Origin: JBGTCD01 sp041749015
Lineage (GTDB): Bacteria; Bacteroidota; Bacteroidia; Cytophagales; Cyclobacteriaceae
Assembly (NCBI GenBank): GCA_041749015.1
Contig: JBGTCD010000037.1
Coordinates: forward strand, 1 to 5,918
Direction of reading: 5' to 3'
DNA: 5,918 nucleotides
In this document: one piece after another, positions 1 through 5,918 of the stretch
Position numbering within the stretch: position 1 is the first letter of the stretch
Layout: every line of letters begins with the position of its first letter
The notes under the pieces: model-generated
Database searches by the model: none
What the model saw: only the letters and a program-made list of their open reading frames with translations
Told to the model about the DNA's origin: nothing
Position numbers and translations under genes: made by a program

Positions 1-454
1 GCACCTGCTGGAATTTGGGTACCACAAAGGGGTGCAGGACTGGATCAAGCATCTCAATAAAACCTATAAGACAACACCGGCACTTTTTGACTATGATTTT
101 GAAGGGCGTGGATTTCAATGGGTGGATTATTCAGATACCGAAAACAGTGTGATCAGCTTTTTGCGGAAGGGCAAGGATCCCGACGATATATTGCTTATCG
201 TACTTAATTTTACGCCGATGGTCAGGGAGAATTATAGGGTAGGCACACCCGTAAAGGGCTATTGGAAGGAGATAGCCAATAGTGATAAGGGTTCCTTTGG
301 GGGAAGTGATGTTACCAACCCTGGAAAAATCCGTTCTATGCCCGTAAAATTTCATGGAAAAGATTATTCCGTTTCTGTAACTTTACCACCACTTGGAATA
401 ATAGCGCTGGCTTTGGATGAGATGGTGGAGACCTTTGAAATGAAAGTATCCTGA
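1..454 (+). CDS. glgB: 1,4-alpha-glucan branching enzyme GlgB, C-terminal part (5' truncated by window edge)
   Basis: GlgB cuts an alpha-1,4 glucan chain and rejoins it through an alpha-1,6 bond, making the branch points of glycogen in the cytoplasm. Only the last 150 residues are here; the reading frame is open from base 2, so the gene begins outside the window. Visible signatures of the GlgB C-terminus include the HKGVQ start of a helix, then LNKTYKTTPALF, GFQWVD, ENSVISFLRKG, VLNFTPMVRENYRVG, a GSFGGSD turn, and the final HGKDYSVSVTLPPLG strand. These match the well-known E. coli GlgB order (HRGVQ, LNLTYR, GFEWL, NFTPVPR, SLSLTLPPL). This segment is the end of the GH13 barrel plus the C-terminal beta-sandwich; the catalytic residues lie upstream and cannot be checked. 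The stop is followed after 34 bases by a GH57 gene, so the two are probably cotranscribed. Confidence 0.95.
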   Translation, partial: HLLEFGYHKGVQDWIKHLNKTYKTTPALFDYDFEGRGFQWVDYSDTENSVISFLRKGKDPDDILLIVLNFTPMVRENYRVGTPVKGYWKEIANSDKGSFGGSDVTNPGKIRSMPVKFHGKDYSVSVTLPPLGIIALALDEMVETFEMKVS

Positions 455-488
455 TCCCAGGAACAAAAATTCCCAGAGAAATTTAAAG

Positions 489-2906
489 ATGAAAAAATAC
501 ATTTGCATTCACGGCCATTTTTATCAGCCGCCGCGAGAGAATGCCTGGTTAGAGCATGTAGAATTGCAGGATTCAGCCCACCCGTTTCATGATTGGAATG
601 AGAGGATTACGGCAGAATGCTATGCACCAAATGCAGCCTCAAGGATTCTTGATGAGCGGGGCGTGATCCAAAATATAATTAACAACTACTCCAGGATCAG
701 TTTTAATTTTGGCCCTACATTACTCTCCTGGCTACACCATAATGAGCCTGACACCTATCAGGCAATACTTGATGCTGACGCAGAAAGTTTAGAGTATTTT
801 CAGGGCCATGGGTCTGCCATAGCCCAGTCCTATGGTCACATAATTTTGCCTCTGGCCAATAGCCGGGATAAGGAAACCCAGATTGTATGGGGCATCAAGG
901 ATTTTCAACATCGATTTGGGCGGATGCCCGAAGGGATGTGGCTGGCCGAGACGGCAGTAGACAATGAGTCTCTGGACCTTATGGCAAGTCATGGGATTAA
1001 ATTCACCATCCTGGCTCCAAGACAAGTAAAAAGAGTCCGTAAATCAGGTTCCCAGGAATGGGAAGAGGCCAATGAAAATACGGTTAACACGCGCCAACCT
1101 TATTGGTGCCATTTGCCCTCGGGTCGCAAAATCGCCATTTTTTATTATGATGGAGAGGCTTCTCAGGCGGTTGCTTTCAATAATATTCTAGCCAATGGCA
1201 GCGCATTTGCAGAGCGGTTGTTGAGCAGGTTTGTAGATGATGAATCGGGACCTCAATTGGTACACATCGCTACTGACGGTGAAAGCTATGGTCACCACCA
1301 TAAGCATGGGGATATGGCCCTGGCCTATGCTTTGAATCACATTGAAACGGTACCTGATGCCAGCCTGGTCAATTACGGCATGTATCTGGAAGAGCATCCA
1401 CCCGAGTATGAAACGGAAATTTTTGAGAACAGCTCCTGGAGCTGTGTGCATGGGGTAGAGCGGTGGCGGGCTAATTGCGGCTGTAATACCGGAGGCCGTC
1501 CGGAATGGGACCAGAATTGGCGGAAGCCATTGCGGGAATCTCTCGATTGGTTAAGGGGCCATCTGATTAGAATCTATGAAAAGGTAGGAAAAGAATTTCT
1601 TAAGGATCCCTGGAATGCCCGGCAGGACTATATCCAGGTAGTGCTCAATAGAGATGAGGATAATGTACAGGCATTTATCGAAAAGCATGCTTTGCCTGGA
1701 GTTTCCATCACCCGGGTGCATCGCCTTCTGGAGATGCAGCGGCATGCCATGCTGATGTACACCAGTTGTGGTTGGTTTTTTGATGAAGTATCAGGGATAG
1801 AAACCACTCAAATTATGCAGTATGCCTGTAGGGCGATACAGCTTGCAGATCAGGTAAGTGGGGAGGATTTGGAGATAGAGTTCATCGAAAGAATCAAAAA
1901 AGCCAACAGCAATATTCCGGAGTTAGGGAATGCCGCCGTTGCCTATAAGAAGTACGTAATACCATCAAGGATAGGGTTGACTCAGGTAGGTATGCACTAT
2001 GCTGTAGCAACTATTTTTGAGAAAAATCCGGAGTCTTTTCCGGTATTTAATTTTATTACCAAGAGTGAATTTTTTGTCCGTAAAGAGGCCGGGGTACAGC
2101 GTCTTGCCATCGGCATCACAAGGATTAAATCCAAGGTAACCTACTCTGAGCGGCTGTTTAGTTTTGCTGTATTGTACCTGGGCCAGCATAATATTATTGG
2201 CAATATCTCCAAGGATATGCCCCGTGAGGAATTTGATAAAATGACGGAACAGGCGGTGGCATCCTTCGAAAAAAGCAATTTGGGCGACCTCATCAGCACC
2301 ATGCAAACCTATTTTGGTCCGGAGAAATACACCATGTGGCACTTGTTTAAAGATGAAAAGCGTAAGGTGCTCAATGAAATCATGCAGAAAAATCTGGCAC
2401 AGGTGGAGAACGCCTTCCGAATGATTTATAACCGGGATTATCAACTCATCAACGCGCTTTCAAATGATGGCATCCCCATCCCCACAGCTTATGAGACCAC
2501 GTTGAAATATGTGCTCAATGCTGATTTGTCCCGGGCTTTCCAAAGTGAGTTTTTTGACCTCAAGGAACTTGACCGGATTGCCTCCTCCTTCAAAAAATGG
2601 AACCTGAAGATTGATGACAGCCTGGCCCTGCAGAAGCAGGCTGGTCAGAGCATTACCAATGCCCTCCTTAAATTACAGGAAGAAATAACAGATGTGGACC
2701 TGATATCCCGTCTGAACAGGTTTTTTGATATCATCAGGGAATTCGACCTCAGCCCGGATCTGTATATTGCACAGAATCTTTATCATGAGATTTCCAAAGA
2801 AGCAGGGGATACCCGGCAGAAGTGTATGAACAATAGAGATTGGCACCAGGCATTTGGCAGGCTGGGTGAAAACCTTGGCATCAGGCTCAACGGCAACCCG
2901 AAGTAA
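489..2906 (+). CDS. Glycoside hydrolase family 57 protein with C-terminal DUF3536 region, putative alpha-glucan-acting enzyme
   Basis: An 805-residue cytoplasmic protein without signal peptide. GH57 enzymes are retaining alpha-glucan hydrolases or transferases (amylases, 4-alpha-glucanotransferases, branching enzymes). The family motifs are visible in order: HGHFYQPP at residues 8-15, GHGSAIAQ at 106-113 with HIILPLAN after it, the nucleophile motif MWLAE with Glu154, and the acid/base motif TDGESYGHHH with Asp263. Both catalytic residues are therefore kept. A Trp/Cys-rich patch (SSWSC near 315-319, CGC at 330-332) and SCGWFF at 426-431 follow. The part from about 500 to 790, with FKDEKRKVLNEI and IPIPTAYETTLKYVLN, fits DUF3536, a region of unknown function found attached to GH57 domains. 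The start is secure because the first motif begins at residue 8 and TTG/ATG alternatives downstream would cut it. There is no clear Shine-Dalgarno. Its place directly behind glgB suggests glycogen as substrate; the exact reaction (debranching, branching, transfer) cannot be told from sequence. Confidence 0.9.
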   Translation: MKKYICIHGHFYQPPRENAWLEHVELQDSAHPFHDWNERITAECYAPNAASRILDERGVIQNIINNYSRISFNFGPTLLSWLHHNEPDTYQAILDADAESLEYFQGHGSAIAQSYGHIILPLANSRDKETQIVWGIKDFQHRFGRMPEGMWLAETAVDNESLDLMASHGIKFTILAPRQVKRVRKSGSQEWEEANENTVNTRQPYWCHLPSGRKIAIFYYDGEASQAVAFNNILANGSAFAERLLSRFVDDESGPQLVHIATDGESYGHHHKHGDMALAYALNHIETVPDASLVNYGMYLEEHPPEYETEIFENSSWSCVHGVERWRANCGCNTGGRPEWDQNWRKPLRESLDWLRGHLIRIYEKVGKEFLKDPWNARQDYIQVVLNRDEDNVQAFIEKHALPGVSITRVHRLLEMQRHAMLMYTSCGWFFDEVSGIETTQIMQYACRAIQLADQVSGEDLEIEFIERIKKANSNIPELGNAAVAYKKYVIPSRIGLTQVGMHYAVATIFEKNPESFPVFNFITKSEFFVRKEAGVQRLAIGITRIKSKVTYSERLFSFAVLYLGQHNIIGNISKDMPREEFDKMTEQAVASFEKSNLGDLISTMQTYFGPEKYTMWHLFKDEKRKVLNEIMQKNLAQVENAFRMIYNRDYQLINALSNDGIPIPTAYETTLKYVLNADLSRAFQSEFFDLKELDRIASSFKKWNLKIDDSLALQKQAGQSITNALLKLQEEITDVDLISRLNRFFDIIREFDLSPDLYIAQNLYHEISKEAGDTRQKCMNNRDWHQAFGRLGENLGIRLNGNPK

Positions 2907-2957
2907 TTTTGATTGTCCTGGCCGGATTATTGTTCCAGTGAACCTAAATCATTTACC

Positions 2958-3536
2958 ATGACTTTAAAGGCCAACTTATGGTTATTGCTTTTGCTGCTTC
3001 CTGTGCCTCAGCAGGATTTTTACAAAAAGCTATCAGATGCTGCCATCGAAACTACCAAAGTTCAGGTAGTCTATGATCCGGCTTATCGATCCATAACATA
3101 TCCTAATGGTGATGTAGCACCCGCCCGTGGGGTTTGTACGGATTTGGTGATCAGGGCTTACAGAAAATTGAGCATAGACCTGCAAAAGGAGGTGCATGAA
3201 GATATGAAGACCCACTTTGCTCTTTACCCAAAAATTTGGGGTCTTTCCAGGCCTGATCCTAATATTGACCACCGGAGGGTGCCTAACCTCATGAAGTTTT
3301 TTGAGCGCCACGGGGTGGCATTGCCAGTGACTTCAAATCCTAAAGACTTCCAGCCCGGCCACATCGTAACCTGGGACCTCGGTCGGGGGGTGCCCCATAT
3401 TGGCATTGTGGTCAATCAAAAATCTAGGGATGGAAAGCGGTATCTTATCGCTCATAATATTGGCAAAGGTCAGGAGTTGGCGGATTGTCTATTCGACTAT
3501 ACTATCACAGGGCACTACCAATACCGGAAGCCTTAA
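2958..3536 (+). CDS. Exported DUF1287 domain protein (YijF-like, probable NlpC/P60-type fold)
   Basis: A 192-residue protein matching DUF1287, the family of E. coli YijF. The domain fills residues about 25-190. Signature stretches are VVYDPAYRSITYPNGD, GVCTDLVIRAYR, VHEDM, LYPKIWGLSRPDPNIDHRRV, PGHIVTWDL and VPHIGIVV. Cys60 and His147 sit where NlpC/P60-like papain-fold peptidases and amidases carry their catalytic Cys and His, so a cell-envelope hydrolase is a reasonable inference, though no activity is known to me for the family. I start at the ATG at 2958: it gives a short Lys-containing N-terminus followed by a run of Leu (residues 7-14) and PVPQQ, a simple signal peptide. The longer in-frame option from TTG at 2913 would place 15 polar residues before that signal. 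No lipobox Cys is seen. The gene lies 51 bases after the GH57 stop and may be read from the same promoter, yet export separates it from glycogen metabolism. Confidence 0.88.
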   Translation: MTLKANLWLLLLLLPVPQQDFYKKLSDAAIETTKVQVVYDPAYRSITYPNGDVAPARGVCTDLVIRAYRKLSIDLQKEVHEDMKTHFALYPKIWGLSRPDPNIDHRRVPNLMKFFERHGVALPVTSNPKDFQPGHIVTWDLGRGVPHIGIVVNQKSRDGKRYLIAHNIGKGQELADCLFDYTITGHYQYRKP

Positions 3537-3595
3537 TTTATATGTAAACAGAATTTTTCCTTTAAATTGGCTTAAAAAAAAGGCATTTTATCAGT

Positions 3596-3603
3596 TATAT
3601 TTG
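3596..3603 (+). promoter_or_regulatory. Candidate Bacteroidota -7 promoter element TATATTTG
   Basis: TATATTTG is an exact match to TAnnTTTG, the -7 consensus read by the primary sigma factor in Bacteroidota. The nearest upstream TTG (3567-3569) is 26 bases away, longer than the usual roughly 19-21, so the -33 half is weak or absent. If used, transcription would begin around 3608-3612 and give a leader of about 90 bases before the ATG at 3702. In AT-rich sequence such an 8-mer can also arise by chance. Confidence 0.4.
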
Positions 3604-3630
3604 CTTTTAAGACGTTTATACTAGAAAATC

Positions 3631-3654
3631 ATTCCAGATGAAATAATCTGGAAT
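3631..3654 (+). repeat. Perfect 9-bp inverted repeat with 6-base loop upstream of the hydroxylase gene
   Basis: The arms ATTCCAGAT (3631-3639) and ATCTGGAAT (3646-3654) are exact reverse complements, separated by GAAATA. Pairing does not extend outward. The structure lies just downstream of the candidate TAnnTTTG element and 47 bases before the ATG, so it could be a leader hairpin or the operator of a dimeric regulator. A T run follows only after 11 further bases (3666-3672), which is too far for a standard intrinsic terminator, though a weak termination role for the upstream unit is not excluded. Confidence 0.55.
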
Positions 3655-3701
3655 TTACGGAAGCCTTTTTTTCACACGTTTTTTTAATCCTGAACTAGCC
3701 T

Positions 3702-4664
3702 ATGTCGGATCAAAAATTAACTTTTGAAATGCTCCAAAATATGGACCTGCCGCCAATCATCGCGTATTCTGCTCCGGTCCTGTTTTCTTTGGTAGCCATA
3801 GAATGGTTCATTAGCCAAAGACAAAACAAAAATTTATATGATGGTAAAGACACCCTGGCAGCGGCTGCAGTAGGGGTGGGCAATTTATTTGTCACCGCCT
3901 TTGTCAAAGTCATCACCTTCGGAGCCATCCTATTTGTCTATAATTTAGCGCCCTGGAGGATTCCGGCTACATGGTGGTCGTTTCCGCTATGCCTGATTGC
4001 ACTTGATTTCTGCAGGTACTGGGCGCACCGGATTTCGCATGAGCAGCGCATGTGGTGGGCCACCCATATCACCCACCATAGTTCGGTGAAGTATAATTTT
4101 TCCGTCTCATTCAGATTGGGCTGGACCCAGTTCATTAAAATAATTTTTTTCCTCCCGGTGGCATTTTTAGGATTTCATCCTTTAGTGTTTTTTATCTGTC
4201 ATCAGATTGAGGTCCTGTACCAGTTTTGGATCCATACCGAATACATCAAAAAATTGCCAAGACCCATTGAATATATTTTTACCACCCCTTCTCATCACCG
4301 GGTGCATCATGCCACCAATGCTAAGTACATTGACAAAAACTACGGGTCTACTTTTATCATTTGGGACAGGATGTTTGGCACCTTCCAGCCTGAGGAAGAG
4401 CAGCCCATCTACGGCATCACCAAACCGGTGAACTCTTACAATCCTATTTACCTGGTATTTCATGAGTGGATAGACATTTTTAAAGACCTCAAGAGGTGCA
4501 AAAATGCTAAGCAGGTATGGCAGGTGTTGTTTTATCCTCCGGGATATGATGTGTTTGGTGATCAAAAACAAGCCGAACCCCCACATCAACTCGATCAGAA
4601 GCCGGTGCCTGTGGCGGTTAGAGAACCCATGGATGAGCAAAAGCGGGAAAGACGATCTGCCTGA
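3702..4664 (+). CDS. Membrane fatty acid hydroxylase/sterol desaturase superfamily protein, alkylglycerol monooxygenase-like
   Basis: A 320-residue integral membrane di-iron oxygenase. Hydrophobic segments are seen at about 18-36, 53-81, 91-107 and 143-173. The eight-histidine iron-binding set is complete: HRISH (109-113), HITHH (122-126) and HRVHH (199-203); His178 in WIHTE is also conserved. Superfamily members use O2 to hydroxylate or desaturate lipids at the membrane's cytoplasmic face. The stretch 197-230 (SHHRVHH, then DKNYGSTFIIWDRMFGTF) and the later YGITKPVNSYNP closely resemble animal alkylglycerol monooxygenase (AGMO/TMEM195), which breaks ether lipids using tetrahydrobiopterin. 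This protein is shorter than AGMO and ends in a charged, Pro-rich tail (about 286-320) instead of extra membrane helices. The true substrate is unknown: ether lipid, sphingolipid or fatty acyl chain are all possible. The start ATG gives a sensible short polar N-terminus; no Shine-Dalgarno is visible. The gene appears to head a new unit after a 165-base spacer. Confidence 0.9.
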   Translation: MSDQKLTFEMLQNMDLPPIIAYSAPVLFSLVAIEWFISQRQNKNLYDGKDTLAAAAVGVGNLFVTAFVKVITFGAILFVYNLAPWRIPATWWSFPLCLIALDFCRYWAHRISHEQRMWWATHITHHSSVKYNFSVSFRLGWTQFIKIIFFLPVAFLGFHPLVFFICHQIEVLYQFWIHTEYIKKLPRPIEYIFTTPSHHRVHHATNAKYIDKNYGSTFIIWDRMFGTFQPEEEQPIYGITKPVNSYNPIYLVFHEWIDIFKDLKRCKNAKQVWQVLFYPPGYDVFGDQKQAEPPHQLDQKPVPVAVREPMDEQKRERRSA

Positions 4665-4728
4665 TTAGGATGGCGGGTTTACCAATAATTCGCTTTTCAA
4701 ATTTTCATTTTAATTTTTAAGTAAGGCC

Positions 4729-5918
4729 ATGGATCGAAAAAGAGACGTACTGGTATTCACCCCGCTTAAGTATCTCTCCGGGTACCTCCAGGACCTTATC
4801 AAATCCAAGCTTTGGGTTAAAGTACTCACAGGAATGGTGCTGGGGATTATTTTCGGCATTATCATGGGTCCCGATACAGGGCTGGTGCGGGAGGACATCT
4901 CTGCCTCGATTACATCATGGACAGCCCTTCCCGGCAATGTTTTCCTCAAACTGGTGCAGATGATCATGATACCATTGGTAGTGAGCTCTATCATCCAGGG
5001 GATTGCCGGAGGCGACAATGCCGGCCAGCTCAAAAAGATTGGACCCGGTATTGGGATTTACTTTCTCATCACCACAGCCGTAGCCATCGTGATTGGTGTC
5101 AGCCTGGCTTTGATGATCAATCCAGGTCATTATGCAGGGTTTGAAGGGGTAAAACCAGTCATGGTAGCGGCAGATCAAATACTTGCTGAAGATGGTGTCA
5201 AGGTGCCGCTAGCCTTGCGCATCACCAACCTCCTGCCTTCCAATCCATTGCAGGCGATACTCAGTGGTGAGATGCTCAGCATCGTGCTCTTTTCGATCAT
5301 CATCGGTATCGCCCTGATCAATATTGAGACCAAAACAGCCCAACCCCTGATTGGACTATTTTACACCATTCAGGAGGTATGCATGACCGTGATCAAATGG
5401 GCTATGAAGATTGCGCCATTTGCGGTATTTGGATTGATCGCGCAGATCATTGCCAAGATGGGATACAGTGCCCTTACCGGGCTTGCCGTGTATGTGGCTA
5501 CCGTGCTGGCGGGTCTTGGTATTTTGATGATGCTCTATCTTTTTCTGATCAAATTCTTCACAAGGGTAGGTCCTGTAGAATTTTTAAGGTCAACCAGGGA
5601 TCTGCTGCTACTGGCATTTTCAGTGGCGAGTTCTGCAGCGGTGATGCCCCTGAGCATGAAAACCCTTGAAGAAAAATTCAATGTCACCCCCGCCATATCA
5701 AGGTTTATCATCCCCATTGGTGCTACCGTGAACATGAACGGTACCGCCCTGTATCAGGCAGTAGCTACCATATTCATCGCCCAGGTCTATGGTTTTGAAC
5801 TGAGCCTGATGAACATTCTGCTGATCGTGGTGACTACCGTGGCCGCCTCCATTGGCACCCCTTCAAGTCCCGGGGCTGGCATCGTGATCCTGGGCACGGT
5901 GCTGAGCAGTGTGGGCAT
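4729..5918 (+). CDS. Dicarboxylate/amino acid:cation symporter (DAACS, GltP/EAAT-type), 3' truncated by window edge
   Basis: The frame stays open from the ATG at 4729 to the window end, giving 396 residues; family members usually have about 400-450, so only the last helix or so is missing. These inner-membrane trimers import glutamate, aspartate, neutral amino acids or C4-dicarboxylates with Na+ or H+ by an elevator movement. Visible marks are the TM1 region (29-47), FLKLVQMIMIPLVVSSI (72-88) for TM2, the hairpin 1 segment FSVASSAAVMPL (297-308), the TM7 motif NMNGTALYQA (335-344) followed by IFIAQ, and hairpin 2 SIGTPSSPGAG (374-384). The TM7 motif carries Asn337 where most relatives have Asp (NMDGT). 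The TM8 substrate-binding residues are outside the window, so substrate cannot be judged. An in-frame TAA at 4711-4713 makes this ATG the first possible ATG start. AAGG at 4723-4726 lies too close to the ATG to be a normal ribosome binding site. A 64-base T-rich spacer separates it from the hydroxylase gene. Confidence 0.93.
   Translation, partial: MDRKRDVLVFTPLKYLSGYLQDLIKSKLWVKVLTGMVLGIIFGIIMGPDTGLVREDISASITSWTALPGNVFLKLVQMIMIPLVVSSIIQGIAGGDNAGQLKKIGPGIGIYFLITTAVAIVIGVSLALMINPGHYAGFEGVKPVMVAADQILAEDGVKVPLALRITNLLPSNPLQAILSGEMLSIVLFSIIIGIALINIETKTAQPLIGLFYTIQEVCMTVIKWAMKIAPFAVFGLIAQIIAKMGYSALTGLAVYVATVLAGLGILMMLYLFLIKFFTRVGPVEFLRSTRDLLLLAFSVASSAAVMPLSMKTLEEKFNVTPAISRFIIPIGATVNMNGTALYQAVATIFIAQVYGFELSLMNILLIVVTTVAASIGTPSSPGAGIVILGTVLSSVG

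Larger units (their letters stand above)
3537..3701 (+). promoter_or_regulatory. AT-rich intergenic region, probable promoter and leader of the hydroxylase gene
   Basis: This 165-base spacer holds no convincing gene. It contains a run of eight A (3574-3581), two runs of seven T (3666-3672 and 3679-3685), a TAnnTTTG element and a perfect inverted repeat, the last two listed separately. It is much longer than the 34- and 51-base spacers upstream, which suggests a transcription unit break between the DUF1287 gene and the hydroxylase gene. No classical terminator, meaning a GC-rich stem directly followed by T residues, is present for the upstream unit. Confidence 0.5.

Noticed and set aside
1429..1445. 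17-base palindrome (ACAGCTCC, T, GGAGCTGT) inside the GH57 gene.
   Set aside because: It encodes the conserved SSWSC motif; the symmetry is explained by the Ser and Trp codons and it lies deep inside a gene.
1965..2444. Antisense open frame of 159 codons on the - strand.
   Set aside because: It lies wholly within the GH57/DUF3536 gene, has no recognisable domain, and the sense strand is clearly coding.
2618..2643. Inverted repeat CAGCCTG / CAGGCTG with a 12-base gap.
   Set aside because: Short, inside coding sequence, not followed by a T run; chance similarity is likely.
3400..3624. Overlapping + strand frame of 74 codons running from the DUF1287 gene into the spacer.
   Set aside because: More than half of it is out-of-frame DUF1287 coding sequence, and the rest is low-complexity AT-rich spacer without family features.
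3525..3667. Ten-base direct repeat CGGAAGCCTT at 3525-3534 and 3658-3667, flanking the spacer.
   Set aside because: One copy is in the coding end of the DUF1287 gene, and nothing resembling a mobile element lies between; a single 10-base match is weak evidence for a target duplication.
4182..4640. Antisense open frame of 152 codons on the - strand.
   Set aside because: It is a shadow of the hydroxylase gene; no domain or start signal supports it.
4665..4728. Possible promoter or terminator in the 64-base spacer before the symporter.
   Set aside because: It is T-rich, but I find no stem-loop and no TAnnTTTG match, so nothing specific can be claimed.
5379..5669. + strand frame of 96 codons near the window end.
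   Set aside because: It is out of frame with the symporter, whose continuous frame through this stretch encodes clear transporter motifs.

Overview
The window looks like an ordinary chromosomal stretch from a member of the Bacteroidota. Several signs fit: protein signatures, mostly absent Shine-Dalgarno sequences before the ATG codons, AT-rich spacers between moderate-GC genes, and one exact match to the Bacteroidota -7 promoter element TAnnTTTG. The phylum assignment is an inference from these signs. No tRNA, rRNA, CRISPR array, insertion sequence or phage gene was seen. All five genes lie on the + strand, and both window edges cut through genes.

Layout: (1) positions 1-454, the C-terminal part of glycogen branching enzyme GlgB. 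(2) After 34 bases, 489-2906, an 805-residue family 57 glycoside hydrolase with a C-terminal DUF3536 region. (3) After about 50 bases, 2958-3536, a small exported DUF1287 protein with a likely Cys/His catalytic pair. (4) A 165-base AT-rich intergenic region (3537-3701) with a TAnnTTTG element and a perfect 9-bp inverted repeat. (5) 3702-4664, a membrane di-iron hydroxylase of the fatty acid hydroxylase/sterol desaturase superfamily, closest by motif to alkylglycerol monooxygenase. (6) After 64 bases, 4729 to the window end, most of a dicarboxylate/amino acid:cation symporter.

The first two genes form a believable alpha-glucan (glycogen) pair: GlgB makes alpha-1,6 branches, and the GH57 protein keeps the family's catalytic residues and probably acts on the same polymer. 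The DUF1287 gene follows closely and may share the transcript, but its predicted export makes a shared pathway unlikely. The hydroxylase appears to start a new transcription unit, and the symporter may be read with it. No functional link between lipid hydroxylase and symporter is visible.

No clearly new multi-gene system was found. The points most worth a second look are the uncharacterised GH57/DUF3536 enzyme beside glgB, the AGMO-like hydroxylase in a bacterium, the leader hairpin before it, and the Asn in place of the usual Asp in the symporter's NMDGT cation-site motif.
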